Positions 45,192-57,880 of a DNA stretch of 64,000 bases are shown here, piece after piece. Position numbers and translations under genes: made by a program. Each line of letters starts with the position of its first letter. Within the stretch, counting starts at the first letter, position 1. The stretch is from positions 29,797,182-29,861,181 of the forward strand of contig CM073893.1 in assembly GCA_037176705.1 (NCBI GenBank), written 5' to 3'. The notes below the pieces were generated by a model. The model made no database searches. It was not told the origin of the DNA and saw nothing but the letters and a program-made list of their open reading frames with translations. The DNA is from Molossus alvarezi (lineage: Eukaryota; Chordata; Mammalia; Chiroptera; Molossidae).

Positions 45192-48100
45192 ATGGCAATA
45201 AATAAGTACATATCAATAATCACCTTAAATGTAAATGGACAGAATGCTTCCATAAAAAGACACAGAGTAGCTGAGTGAATAAGAAAGCATGACTCATCTA
45301 TATGTTGTTTACAAGAGACCCACCTCACAACAAAGACTCACATGGATTGAAAGTGAAGGGATGGAAAAAAATCTTCCAAGCAAAGGGAAAGGAAGCTGGG
45401 GTAGCAATACTCATATCTGATAAAATAGATTTCAGAATGAAGGCCATAATTAGAGACAAAGAAGGCCTCTACATAATATTGAAAGGATCTATCTAACAGG
45501 AAGCTATAACCTTGATAAACATATATGCAACCAATATAGGAGCACCAAAATATATTAAAAATCTTCTGGAGGACTTCAAAGGAGAAATCAATAGCAATAC
45601 AATCATAGCAGAGAACTTCAACACTCCGCTGACATCACTGGATAGATCCTCTAGACAAAAAAATTAGCAAGGAATCAGAGACTCTAAATGAAGCACTAGA
45701 CCAAATGGATTTAATAGATATCTACAGAGAACTACTATCCAAAACTACAAAATTCACATTCTTCTCAAGTGCACATGGGACATTTTCAAAGATAGACCAC
45801 ATGTTAGGGCACAAACTATGTCTCTACAAGTTCAAGAAGATTGAAATCATATCAAGCATCTTTTCAGATTACAATGGCATGAAACTGGAAATCAAGTGCA
45901 AGAAGAACATACAAAGACATTTGAACACATGGAAGCTAAATAGCATGTTATTAAACAATGAATGGGTTACCAAGGAGATCAAGGAAGAAATTAAAAACTT
46001 CCTGGAAACCAATGAAAATGAAGACACAACAACACAAAAGCTATGGGATGCAGCGAAAGCAGTTCTGAGAGGGAAGTTCATAGCATTACAGGCCTACCTC
46101 AAAAAAGAAGAAAAATCTCTAATAGACTATCTAACCTCACAACTTAAAGAACTAGAGAGCAAACAAACAAACAAACAAAAAACCAGAGCAAGTAGAAGGA
46201 AGGAAATAGTAAAGATCAGAGCAGAAATAAATGACATAGAGACCAAAAAAAAAAAACAATTCAAAGGAGCAATAAAACAAAGAGCTCATTTTTCGAAAAG
46301 ATAAACAAGATTGATGGACACGTAGCTAGACTCACCAAGAAACAAAGAGAGAGAACCCAAATACACAAAATCAGAAATGAAAGAGGGAGATAACAACTGA
46401 CCCCACAGAAATACAAAAGAGCATTAACAACTACTATGAACAATTATATGGCAACAAATTTGACAAACTAAGCAAAATGGACAAATTTTTAGAACCACAT
46501 TGTCTCCCAAAACTGGATCAGGAAGAGATAGAAAACTTGAACAGACCAATAACAAGAGAAGAAATTGAAGATGTAATCGAGACTCTCCCAGCAAACAAAC
46601 GCCCAGGCCCAGATGGCTTCACAGGGAGTTTTACTGAACATTCAAATAGAACTAATACCCATTCTCCACAAACTATTTCTAGAATTCAAGAAGAAGGAAG
46701 ACTTCCAAACTCGTTTTATGAAGCCAGCATAATTCTAATTCCAAAACCAGAAAAAGACACAAGAAAGAAAGAAAACTTCAGGCCAATATCCCTGATGAAC
46801 ATAGATGCCAAAATCCTCAACAAAATACTATCAAATCGGATCCAGCAATACACCAAAAAAATTATCTACCATGACCAAGTGGGATTCATCTTAGGGATGT
46901 AAGGCATGTACAATATTTTCAAATTCAAAAATGTGATACACCACATAAATAAAATGAAGAATAAAAATCACATGATAATATCAATAGATGCTGAAAAAGC
47001 CTTCGACAAAATCCAGCATCCATTTCTGATAAAAACGCTAAGCAGTGTGGGAATAGAGGGATCAAGACATAATAAAGGTCATATATGAAAGATCTACAGC
47101 CAACATCATACTCAATGGGTAAAAATTAAAAGCATTTCCCTTAAGAACAGGAACAAGGCAAGGATGCCCACTTTCGCCACTCCTATTTAACATAGTACTG
47201 GAAGTCTTAGCCACAGCAATCAGACAGGAAGAAAAAATAAAAGGGATCCAAATTGGAAAGGAGGAAGTGAAATTGTCATTATTTGCAGATGACATGATAC
47301 TATATATAGAAAACCCCAAAGACTCCCTCAAAAGTTTACTAGACTTAACAAATGAATGTGGCAAAGTAGCAGGATACACAATTAACGTCAAGAAATTGAT
47401 GGCATTCTTATAGACCAATGATGAACTCACTGAAGGAGAAACTAAGAAAACAATCCCATTTACCATTGCGGCAAAAAAATTAAGATACCTAGGAATAAAC
47501 TTAAGCAAAGAAATAAAGGACCTATTCATAGAAAACTTCAGGTCATTGAACAAAGAAATAGAGGAAGGTATAAAAAAGTGGAAGCACATACCCTGTTCAT
47601 GGATTGGGAGAATTAACATCATTAAAATGTCCATATTACCCAAAGCAATCTATAGATTCAACTCAATTCCCATCAAAACACCAACAGCATACTTCACAGA
47701 ATTAGAACAATTATTTCAAAAGTACATATGGAACCAAAAAAGACCTCGAATAGCCACAATCTTGAAAAGGAAGAACAAAGTTAGAGGGATCACAACACCA
47801 GATTTCAGGTTATACTACAAAGCCACTGTAATCAAAACAGCCTGGTACTGGCACAAGAACAGGCATATAGACCAGTGGAACAGAACAGAGAACCCAGAAA
47901 TGGACCCATGGCAATATGCTCAATTAATATTTGACAAAGGTGGCAAGAGCATACAGTTGAGGACAGCCTTTTTAATAAATGGTGCTGGGAAAATTGGACA
48001 GCTATTTGCAGAAAAATGAAACTAGACCATCAAATTACACCCTGCATGAGAATAAACTCAAAATGGATAAAAGACTTAAACCTAACTCATGAATCCATAA

Positions 48101-49005
48101 AAATCCTAGAAGAGACTGTAGGCAACAAAATTTCAGACATCATGCACTGGAGAATTTTCACTGACACATCACCTAAGGCAATAGAAACAAAGGAGAAAAT
48201 GAACACATGGGACTACATCAAACTCAAAAGCTTCTGCACAGCGAAAGATGCAATCATCAAAATGGAAAGGCTACCCCCTGTATGGGAGAGCATAATTGCC
48301 AATGATATATCAGATAAGGGGTTAATTTCCAAAACATATAGAGTGCTCATACAACTCCACAAAAGGAAGACAAAGAATCCAATTAAAAAATGGGCAGAGG
48401 AACTAAATAGACACCTTTCCAAACAGGACATATAAATGGCTAAGAAACATATGAAGAAATGCTCATCATCACTAATCATCAGAAAGATGCAAATTAAAAC
48501 AACAATGAGGTATCACCTCACTCCTGTCAGAATGGCTGCCATCAACAAATCATCAAATAACAAGTGTTGGCGAGGGTGTGGAGAAAAGTGGACTCTAGTG
48601 CACTGCTGGTGGGCATGCAGACTGGTTCAGCCACTATGGAAAACAATATGGTATTACCTCAAAAAATTAAAAATTGAACTGCCATTTGACTCAGTGATTC
48701 CACTTCTAAGAATATACCCTAAGAAGCCTAAAACACCAATCAGAAAGAGTATATGTACCCCCATCTTTTTAACATCACTATTTACAATCGCTGAGTTCTG
48801 GAAACAGCCCAAATGTCCATCAGTAGATGAATGGATAACAAAGCTGTGGTACACATACATAATGGAATACTATGCAGCTGTAAGATAGAAAGATCTCTTA
48901 TCCTTTGCGAGTACATGGTGGTACCTGGAAAGTATTATCCTAAGCGAAACAAGCCAAACAGAGAAAGACAAGTATCATATGATCTCACTTATTTGTGGAA
49001 TATAA
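45192..49005 (+). pseudogene. L1-B ORF2 (endonuclease/reverse transcriptase), broken
   Basis: Starts with ATGGCAATAAATAAGTACAT 46 bp after ORF1. The conserved Trp of the DWIRKH segment is a TGA (45,276). The QETHL segment is present, followed by a frameshift. A 199-codon open piece (45,705-46,304) holds [10 protein letters not shown] and SDYNG, in which the catalytic His is Tyr (45,870-45,872). RT part: PGPDGF at 46,597, the FADD active-site motif intact at 47,282-47,293, then frameshifts near 46,640 and 46,900 and a stop in LY-TNDE. C-terminal Cys-rich piece [19 protein letters not shown] (48,560-48,620). End at TAA 49,003. Non-functional. Confidence 0.94.
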
Positions 49006-49270
49006 TGAACATAACAGTCTGAGGAATGGGGTAGTCCCAGAGACGTGGAAGTGGGGTACAGACTGACAATCCCAGAAGAGGGGGTGGTAGGGGATAGATA
49101 AACCACAGAACTTATATGCATGTATGCATGAACAGTGGGCATGGACAACAAAACTGGGGACAGGGCAGGGAGTGAGGGGGAGGGGGGAATCAAGGAGGGA
49201 AAATGGAGAAACATCTGTAACAAAAATTAATTAATAAAAAATAAATAAAAATAAAAAAGTAAATGAATAA

Positions 49271-50472
49271 AATAAAATTGCACACATAGCCCATATAATA
49301 GAGCATATGCATAGTCTTCGACCATGTTACCACAGATTCTCTATTTATAGGATTACCCAAACAATGGGTTGCCTAGAGATATACTGAATAATATTTTCAT
49401 AACCACCTAGTTATTGTAAGTTATTATTTTGATGGGTGATTTCCAGTATAAATTATTATGAGACACAAATATTCTAATTATTTCAGTCCATAGGTCCATG
49501 TACATACTTCATCCCCAGAATTCTTTGTCACTGAACTTCTAGTCTTTTTACAGTCAGGATCCAGAAAAATCTTGTCCAGGTATGTGTCACTTCCAAGGAA
49601 TTACTGAATATCTCACACCTGTGGCAAATTCTTCTTCCATATGGAGTAGATAACCAAGTGTATTGCTTTCAGTCTCTTCACTGAGAGGACTACTCTTTAT
49701 TACTTGGGAGAAGAATGGTAATATACCTACAATATATTTCTGGTTAATGTTTCATAAGGCTGATATTTTCTCCTTGATAAAATAAGTATAACTCCATGAG
49801 AGTTCTTCTTACAGTTCCTGAGGCTCTAGCAACAGTTAGACAATTTTTTTCTTCTTCCAGATATCTGGATCTCTTTCTCCAAGATCCTGAATTACCAGTA
49901 ATTTCCTGGCATCAACCACTTATGTAGAAATCTGGGTCTAAGCTCTATAGGGACAATTCCTACACACTGCTTAGTATTGCTATTCCCAACATCTTACCTT
50001 TGTTTCCTTAGCTGTAAGTGTGATAGCTAGTTTTACACTTTCTATTTCTGTATAACCTCAGTGTTTTCAATTTGCCTTTTTAATCTTCAAACACTTGTTT
50101 ATAATTTCTTTCTATAATTTTTTTTTCCTCTCAGAACTACTAGTCTGATTTATCTTCTGAGAAGGGCTTGACAAATTAATTAATTTTAGGAGTAAGTTCA
50201 GAAAACAGGCACTCAATAGAAATTTTGAAATGGGTTTAAACATCATGCCAATGAGAAAAAGGATGCTAGCAATCCTCAGCATGCTGTAGCATCATTGCTA
50301 ATCAAATTATCACCTCTGGTTGACTGTGATTAAGAGCTTATAAAGCAAATGCCTTGGGGGACCAAGTTGCTGCTCACTCAACTGTTATGGAAATAGTGAT
50401 AATTACAAGGATTATGAGATGGGATGGCTGCATTTGAGTGCCTTTGAGTGCTGACATAGAAATGACAAGCAC
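49271..50472. other. Unassigned sequence, possibly an old LTR-element interior
   Basis: Mixed composition and no SINE or L1 landmarks. 50,200-50,450 reads like old retroelement interior, but I could not identify a protein motif. Confidence 0.3.
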
Positions 50473-50732
50473 GCCCTGGCTGGTATGACTTAGTGGTTAG
50501 AGCTTTGGCTTGCACACCGAAGGGTCTCAAGTTCCATTATCAGTCAAGGACATGTATCTGGGTTGCAGGCTCAAACTCCCACCCAGTTGGTGTGCCTACA
50601 GAGGTAGCCAATCAATGTTGCTCTCACATTGATGTTTCTGTGTGTCTCTCTTCTCCTTCTCCCTCCCTCCCACTCTCTCTAAAAATCAATGAAAAAGATA
50701 TCCTTATGTGGATTAACAAAAAAATAAATTAA
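50473..50732 (+). mobile_element. SINE, hairpin-tailed VES group, diverged (+)
   Basis: Head GCCCTGGCTGGTATGACTTA, 'tctaaaaatcaatgaaaaag' and a hairpin TATCC-TTATGT-GGATTA before an A-rich tail. Older copy. Confidence 0.88.
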
Positions 50733-50984
50733 AAAAGGGGGAGTAGTCTCTAATTGGTGAAGTCAAAGATAATAATTCTAATATAAGATTATTCCTTCCT
50801 AAAAGCAAAGTGGTAATCCTCAAAGTGGATTTCAAATTCCAATTTTTTTCAGCTACCAGAACTGCTGTGTTTGAATGAATGATTTCTGCTAAATCAAAAC
50901 TATGTACTGAGAGAAATATTTCACAATGCCTAAATGAGGATGTTGAAAAATATTCTTATCCATGAAAGCAATAAGAACCCCGGG
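50733..50984. other. Intergenic sequence, nothing assigned
   Basis: No recognisable feature. Confidence 0.4.
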
Positions 50985-52060
50985 AAAACCATAAAATTCA
51001 ACTTTTTCAGAACTCCAAAAATTAATTGAAGAGAATCAACTTTACTGAATCACTGCAGATCTCCAGAGACCTGTGGGCCACTATCAATTTCAGATATATG
51101 TGAAATATCAGAAAGAGAAGTGAGAAAGTCTCAGAAATATGTGAAGAAATAACAGCTGAAACTCACAAAAATTGATTGAAAGTTTAGTTAACCCCAGGTA
51201 AGATAAACTCAAAGGTATCTATGCCTAGATGTATCATAATAAAGGTATCCATGCCTAGATGTATCATAATCAAACTGTCAAATGCCAGAGACAAAGAGTG
51301 AACCTAGAAAGGACCACAAGAAAAATCAGACATCAGATACAAGTGATCTTCAGTAAGATAAACAGCTCAGTTCTCATTAAAATTTAAAACACATACACAC
51401 AAACCATAGGTGAAGAAGATGGCATACTTAAAGTGCTGTAAGAGCTCGGCCAGTGTGGCTCAGTGGTTGAGCATTGACCCATGCACCAAGATGTCGCTGG
51501 CTTGATTCCCGATCAGGGCACATGCCCAGGTTGTGGGCCCAATCCCCAGTGGGGTACATGGAGGAGGCAACCTATCAATGTTCTCTCTCATCAATAATTT
51601 TACCTCTCTTTCCTTCTCCCTCTCTCTCTCTCTAAAATCAATAAAGAAAAATATATGATAACGTACTGTAAGAAAAAATGATTAAACAAGAATTCTACAC
51701 TCAAGAAAGTGGTCTTTCAAAAAATAAAGAAGAAATTAGTGCTGTTCACAGATAAGCAAAAATTCATGTCAGTAACTTACCTGTTCTGTGTGTAATACTA
51801 AAAGGAGTTCCTTGAACTGAGAATAAATGTATGGATAGTAAGTGGGATCCACGTAAAGAAACAAAGAGCACTCAGAGACATAACTCAACATACATTTTTT
51901 GCTTTCTGATTAAAATGGCAACTGTATAAAAATATAAATTAGTGTTGATGGGCACACAGTGTATAAAAACATAATTTGCCTAATAAGAATGGCACAAAGG
52001 TAAGAGGGAGGAATAGGACCTATATAGAAGCATAGTTTTTATAAATTATTGAAATTAACT
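50985..52060 (+). mobile_element. Old L1 ORF1 fossil (+), split by a SINE
   Basis: 'atgcctagatgtatcataat', 'caaactgtcaaatgccagag' and 'acaaagagtgaacctagaaa' follow the ORF1 RRM/C-terminal part, and 'tgattaaacaagaattctac', 'actcaagaaagtggtctttc' and 'ctaaaaggagttccttgaac' follow its last 60 codons. Many indels. A 31-bp tandem duplication (GGTATCTATGCCTAGATGTA ...) lies at 51,212-51,271. A VES SINE is inserted at 51,444. Confidence 0.7.
51444..51662 (+). mobile_element. VES SINE inside an old L1 (+)
   Basis: Head GCTCGGCCAGTGTGGCTCAG, tail 'tctaaaatcaataaagaaa'. Duplication GTGCTGTAAGA / GTACTGTAAGA. Confidence 0.94.
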
Positions 52061-54098
52061 TGGCATATTCATTTTTTAATGATTTCTAAATATTTATGAG
52101 TTAGTGTATTTTCAGTCCAGAGTTATAACTGCCAGTTTCTAACTGTATTCCCAGTCAGACTAAGAAAAAAAAAAAGAAAACATACAAATGAAAAAAAAAT
52201 AAAATCTTCCCCTATCTTTTTTATGTATTAAAACTGTATTAAAACTGTTTACTGGTGTCTCACTCTTGGTTTTAGTATCAATTTCTTATCACAGTATTTT
52301 GATTGCTTATGTTTTAACTCATTGAAGCTTCTTGAAATATCCATGTAGTTTCAATAGATATTTTGGTGACATATATGGAAAAGATATATGCTAACCTAAA
52401 TATGTGATCCTACCCTGTGTTAGATACTGCATAACAGAACTTGCATGCATGTGATAATGGGTTCACACAGATGAGTTTTCACACTGGCAATGTTAAGATT
52501 TGTTCTTTCCATGGGAAATTGGAATGACAATAACAAACTCTACAGTTAGTGTGAAAATTAATGAGAAAATGCATGTGCATTGTCTGGCCTAAAATATCCA
52601 TTGAATCACTTAATTAATAACTGTTAACAATAGAAGTTTTTTCTATCTGAAGCTTTGCTTCTCAATTTCTATGTAGAAATTTTGGTTCATTTGGTTCATT
52701 TTTTACCCCCAAGCTAGACATGACTAAACAGTTCTCAATGAAAACAAGGATGTGGGCACCGTAAGTGTCTTCTATTCAAGATCTGATGATCAGTTCCCTA
52801 GACAGTGTAAGGAAAGACCAATGCAAATTTGCAGAGAAGAAAAGGACACACCACATCTGTGCATGCTCCTCTTCCACTATTTTGAAAGCTTTATTTCCCA
52901 GGAGTGCGATTATATAGAAAACATGTTACGGATTTCTTTTAGATTTTAAAGTGTTCTGATCATTATGCTCAGCTATTTAGAGGTAGAATTTCTAAGTGAT
53001 TTTTCAGTGGTAATATTTTATTCTCATGGAGTATTCTTAGATTGTTCCACCTAAGCTTAGCGCTTGTGGTGAGAGATAAAAGTATTAGGTGTATAAGAAA
53101 TCTTAGATTCAAAAATGTCCCTGTGATTCTTTCAGTCTTTGGGAACCCTGAAATGGAACAAAACATAATTGCCTAAAACCAAAGACAAGGTCTATTGGCA
53201 AAAATAGAAACAACAATGACAACAATAAAAATATTTTTAATTGCTTTTCATAGTAAATAATTTGTATTTTTTATATATTTTTTGCTTTTATTTACATAAT
53301 ATTACACATGTAAATGTCTATGGAACTTATATAAGGTCAGTGCAGACTATAGATCACATTATATCATTAAAATGCATGTGAATTAAGAACTCAGCATAGA
53401 TTAATCTTATAAAATTATATAGAACATCTTTATTATAACAGTTTTTTACATAGAATTTAGCAGAATGAAATACTTTAGGGATGGTTGATGTATTGGAAAG
53501 CTTTATAGAGCACACATTTTTAAAGTAAATGTCAAGTATTATTCACCAAGTGTTTTGGGTTAAATAATAAGTAAGTATCTTGGTGCTTGTTTGTTATCTT
53601 TATCTCTTTCATTGGTATGACTTTGGTCAATTGATAGATGACTCGACTCATATATTAGAAATATTGTCATCTATTGATTCCCACTTATGGATCTTATTAT
53701 ATATGTTATAGTCACTAGATTCTTAAGAAAAGATTTTCAAAATATTGATAAAATATCTTGAATTCTTTTGAATGATTATGAACTTTCTTTTTCATTGTTT
53801 GTAATAATAGCATGATTTACTTTAATAGTTTTGTTTTAGAAGTGACACTGAAAACTATTTATCACTGCTCATTAACATATAATTCAATAGCATAAAAATT
53901 CTAAATATACTTAAATTTTATTATAAAAATAGAGTATTGTATGATCAACAGCATGTGTAGAAATTCTCTTTATAATTTATGTATTCTTTATTTGAGTCTG
54001 GTTATGTTAATGCTTGCATTTACTTACTGATAATGTCTCAACATAGTTAGCTTTTAGACTATGCTGATCAATAATGATTTAAAACACAAAGCTATTTT
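52061..54098. other. 2 kb AT-rich sequence, nothing assigned
   Basis: No recognised repeat or exon. The short frames at 52,752-52,949 and 52,969-53,166 look random. Confidence 0.45.
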
Positions 54099-54111
54099 CC
54101 GAAAGATTTTT

Positions 54112-54372
54112 TTTTTTTTAATTTTTTTATCCTCACCCGAGGACATTTTTCCATTTTTTTGCACAGATAGAGTGGGAGGGAGAGAGAGAGGAAGAGAGAG
54201 GGAGAGAGAAACATCGATGTGAAAGAGACACATCGAGTGGCTGCCACACGCATGGACCAACCAGGGCCAGGGACAAACTGCAACCGAGGTACATGCCCTT
54301 AGCGGGAACCGAACCGGGGTCTCTCCGGACCGCAGGCCGATGCTCTAACCGCTGAGCCAAACCGGCCAGGGC
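54112..54372 (-). mobile_element. SINE, hairpin-tailed VES group, young copy (minus)
   Basis: Minus-strand head GCCCTGGCCGGTTTGGCTCA (54,372), B-box 'cccggttcggttcccgct', hairpin TCCTCGGGTGAGGA, then poly(A). Perfect duplication CCGAAAGATTTTT at 54,099 and 54,373. Confidence 0.96.
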
Positions 54373-54385
54373 CCGAAAGATTTTT

Positions 54386-55589
54386 AATATAGTGTGATCA
54401 TATAAAATTAGTTTTCTGTTCCAACTTCATTAACTAATTTTTATGACTATTAAATATGCTCCATTTGATAAAGTGCAAGATTCTAATCATGGTTATTTCA
54501 TTCATTTGTGATTTTACTGGACAGAGTAGTATTATCTAAATAATGTATTTATTGGTGTTTATTTCTTTTGGGGGACTAAGTAAAAGAAATATGAACAGCT
54601 CATAATAAAACACTATTTGACTACTGCTTCAAGTACAGCAACATGATTTTCAACTTAAGTTCAATTAAATCTAATTTTACTTTCTTATAACCCACCACTT
54701 CAATTTGTGTGTATTATGTGATAATTTCTTTAGAGTTAAAGGGAGCAATTACTTTTATATCTCTAAATAAGTAATATCATTTTTGAAAAAAAAATTTGAA
54801 TTTTTTCAATGAAAGGTAGTCTAAGAGAATTTTGATTCTTTTACATTTACCACTTTTATCTTCATAAAGCAGTTTCTTTATAATAGAGATGGCATTAATT
54901 AGTGTAGTATTGTATAATTTGTATTGTACTCATATATTGATTTTCTAATTGAAAACGTCAAAAATCAATTCAAAGTATGTCAGGAAGATATTGTTACTTG
55001 TTACACTTGTGAAGAAAATATAGTCCTTCTTTATATAGCAAGAACATTTGAGCACTAATAGTAAACACTTGAATTTGTACTAGTGCCTTGTTTTTTTTAA
55101 ATCCTTGTGTATGAATAAATATGTGTACTATGTGCAAAGTAAGCCTTTTGACACAGCACATTTGAATAATATTTAGATAATAATAATATAAATAAATAAG
55201 AAATTAATGATCATTCTAACTATATAATGGTAAAAATAACAACCTTTTCTGAATTACATATCAGTATTTTGCTATCCACATTACATTTTTATTCTTTATT
55301 TAAACCTTCCAGATAGGATGAGATATCTTCATTTATAGTGAAAAAATAGCAGTTCTGGTAATTACTTATATTTCTCAAGACTACAAAATATTGCCATAAA
55401 TTAAACAGTAAAAATAGTCCACCATAAGTGAGTTTATACCCTCTGATTGTGTAAAACTGTTAGGTTTGGACAACAATGAAGCCTGACCCCTTAACTTGTG
55501 GGAAGAACCAACATCATGGAAAAAAAGAAATTTTTTCAGATCCCTGCCATTTTGTTCCTCCATTAAATTTCTGCCATCCATTTTATTTA
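54386..55589. other. AT-rich sequence, nothing assigned
   Basis: No recognised feature. Confidence 0.45.
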
Positions 55590-55700
55590 CTTTGAATATA
55601 TACCCAAAAGGGGAATTGGTGAATCATATGTAGTTCTATTTCTAATTTTTGAGGAGCCTCCATAATATTTTTGACAATGGCTAAATCTATTAGAAACTAT
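55590..55700 (-). mobile_element. Old L1 ORF2 3' fragment (minus)
   Basis: 'atatacccaaaaggggaatt', 'gaatcatatgtagttctatt' and 'gaggagcctccataatattt' are the reversed C-terminal end of L1 ORF2. About 110 bp. Confidence 0.75.
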
Positions 55701-55740
55701 GCACAATTTTATGGCAAATAATTGTATAACAAGAGAAACA

Positions 55741-55960
55741 GATTTCTAGAAGTGAAACCAAGTGGCGGTGTTCAAGTCTCAGTTTGTTGTCTTGCAAAAT
55801 CAAAGAATGAGTTCATGGAAAAGGGGCAAGTGAAAGGAAAGTTTCATTTGAAAGATAGACAGACTCCCCATAGCAAGGAGGGGACCCAAGTGGGATTCCA
55901 GTGAGGCTTCTTTGTCTAGGAGTAGATCTATGCATTGCTAGCTTTCGATTGGTCCTTTCA
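55741..55960 (-). mobile_element. Possible LTR remnant of an endogenous retrovirus
   Basis: 'agtctcagtttgttgtcttg', 'gaaaggaaagtttcatttga' and 'gacagactccccatagcaag' remind me of LTR R/U5 parts of mammalian ERVs in reverse. Weak on its own, but it lies 360 bp from a gag-like piece in a compatible orientation. Confidence 0.3.
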
Positions 55961-56317
55961 AAGAATTCTGCCTTAGCAACATCCATACATTTTAAAACTT
56001 ATGTTTCCCAACTGACTAAGTTTAGCTCTAAGTCATCTGGCTGTAAATTCATATTACCTTTCTGGAAAAAGCATATGTTGGCATCACTGATCTAAAAAAG
56101 CTTGCCCTATCAGATGAATTGGGGCAGATTTGATTAGCAAAGATATTTATTGTCCCATAACATTCCCTTGTTGGAAGTGAACAGATTCTGATTTAAAAAC
56201 AGACATTGATGAGTTATCCCTGACATTTGTACAGAAGCTTTACTCCCAGGGAAGAGACAACTTAGTGGGGTGTGGTTAAGAACAAATCAAGTAGCCCAGG
56301 TATCAACAGGGACCTAT
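55961..56317. other. Sequence between possible LTR and gag remnants
   Basis: No motif recognised. If the ERV reading is right, pol and env have been deleted here. Confidence 0.3.
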
Positions 56318-56640
56318 TTAGTGAGGAGGGGAAACACCTTGGTGCAACCTTATGCTGGCTTTTGGTTTCTTTTCTAAATCCAATTTTGGTCTCCTATAAT
56401 CCTTTTTATGGTAACCTGGCTTTCTGCAGTAGAAACACTCTATAGTTTTGCATCAGAACTCATTCAGCAATCCTGTTGCCTTGTTCCCAGAAACCAGTAG
56501 ATATATTAATTGAAATAGGTCAGAATTGCCAGCACTATATTCTTTAACAGTAAATAAAATTCATTTGCAAACCCATCAGAGTCCCAGAAAAAGGATCTAT
56601 ACAATCAATCACTGTTCTTCCCTTGCCTGAAATCAGCCCT
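56318..56640 (-). mobile_element. Decayed endogenous retroviral gag piece (capsid end and zinc knuckle)
   Basis: Minus-strand reading from about 56,510: LIYLLVSGNKATGLLNEF, a stop, then a nucleocapsid zinc-knuckle-like segment CFYCRKPGYHKKDY (56,437-56,396), a basic tail (RRPKLDLEKK) and a stop at 56,318. The spacing is that of a retroviral CCHC knuckle, but the third and fourth ligand positions no longer hold the expected residues, so it cannot bind zinc as the family does. Upstream, at 56,515-56,640, capsid-like sequence appears in another frame. No pol or env was recognised, and an old L1 begins at 56,925. It is a broken fossil with no capacity for activity. The family is unknown. Support is one motif plus adjacent frame context. 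Confidence 0.5.
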
Positions 56641-56924
56641 TCTGGGTTGTTTGTTTGTTACATAATTGACCTGTACCCCTTCCAGGAGCTTCTAATTTGC
56701 ATTTCTATAAATGGGGGCTGAGAGTTTCAGGCCTTGGGGGCACAATGCTCATATTGATTTTAGTTTTATTTTGAGATCTATAGAGTTTTAATAAACCTCC
56801 AGATATACTGTGTAATGGGTTCTGCTTACGGGCCAAGCTCCAAGTCATCTCAAACTTCCCGTGTCTCAACCTTCCCTTGCCATGGTCCTATCCCTTACTG
56901 CCTAACCTGCTTCTATCTCTTCAG

Positions 56925-57880
56925 AAGCACACCTACCAAGATTGAATCAGGATGAAACAGAAAATCTGGATAGACCAATGGTGAGTAATGAAGTTGAATC
57001 AGTGATCAAAAACCTCCCAACACAAAAATCCCAGGACCAGACAGCTTCACCTGTGAATTCTACTAAAATATTTAAAGAAGTTTTAACATCAGCTCCCAAA
57101 AATTGAGAGGAGAGAACATTTCCAAACTGTTTTTGAGGTCAGTATTACCCTGATACCAAAACTAGGTAAGGATACTATAAGAAAAGAAACTATGGATTAA
57201 TTTTCCTGATTAATATAGGAACAAAAATTCTCAACAAAATATTAACAAACCAAATTCAATGACACATTCAAAAGAGAATTATACACAATGATCAAGTGGG
57301 ATTTATCTGTGAGATCCGAGTATCTTTCAACACACACAAATCAATAAATGTGAAATAACATATTAATAAAATGAAGGATAAAGTCATATGATCATTTCAA
57401 TAGAAACAGACATATATTTGACAAAATGTAGCATCCTGCTATGATAAAAACCCTCCACAATTTGGGTATAAAGGGAACATACCTCAACATCATAAAGGTG
57501 ATATATAACAAACTAAGAATGAGCTAACTTACTCAACAATGAAAAATTAAAAGCTTTTCCTCTAAGATCAGGAACATTACAAAGGTGACCACTTTCACTG
57601 CTACAGCAATTAGGCAAGACAAAGAAATAAAGACTTGCAAATTGAATAGTAAAAATGCAGTTATTTGCAGATGATATGATCTTATATGTAGAAAAGACTC
57701 AACCAAAACTCTTTAAACTAATATATATTAGTAAACATATTTAGCAGGATATAAAATCAACAAATAGAAATCAGTTGCATTTCTATACACTATAAATGAA
57801 ACATCTTAAAAAGAAATAAAGAAACCTATTTCATTCTCAATAGCATCAAAAACAATAAAAAACTTAAATGAGGAGATAAT
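56925..57880 (+). mobile_element. Old L1 ORF2 fossil, reverse-transcriptase part (+)
   Basis: 'aatctggatagaccaatggt', 'aatcccaggaccagacagct' (PGPDG region), 'caagtgggatttatctgtg', 'caatagaaacagacatat' and 'ttatttgcagatgatatgat' (FADD region, 57,660-57,680) appear in ORF2 order. More diverged than L1-A to C, with numerous indels. Confidence 0.85.

Larger units (their letters stand above)
43055..49270 (+). mobile_element. L1-B, near-full-length LINE-1 (+)
   Basis: About 6.2 kb, starting near 'gggaaaaatggtagtggagt' and ending in an A-rich tail with TAAA repeats. Same architecture and orientation as L1-A, 9.5 kb further on, but different flanks, so it is a separate insertion. Both ORFs are interrupted. 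I could not find a convincing target-site duplication. ORF pieces between 44,213 and 49,022 are fragments of ORF1 and ORF2. Confidence 0.96.

Noticed and set aside
33533..49270. L1-A and L1-B as a segmental duplication of one locus
   Set aside because: Flanks differ fully, their 5'-UTR repeats differ, and L1-A has its own target-site duplication; they are separate insertions.
43040..49290. Target-site duplication for L1-B (AAAATAGCAACTC against AAAATTGCACACA)
   Set aside because: Too many mismatches and an A-rich start; not distinguishable from chance.
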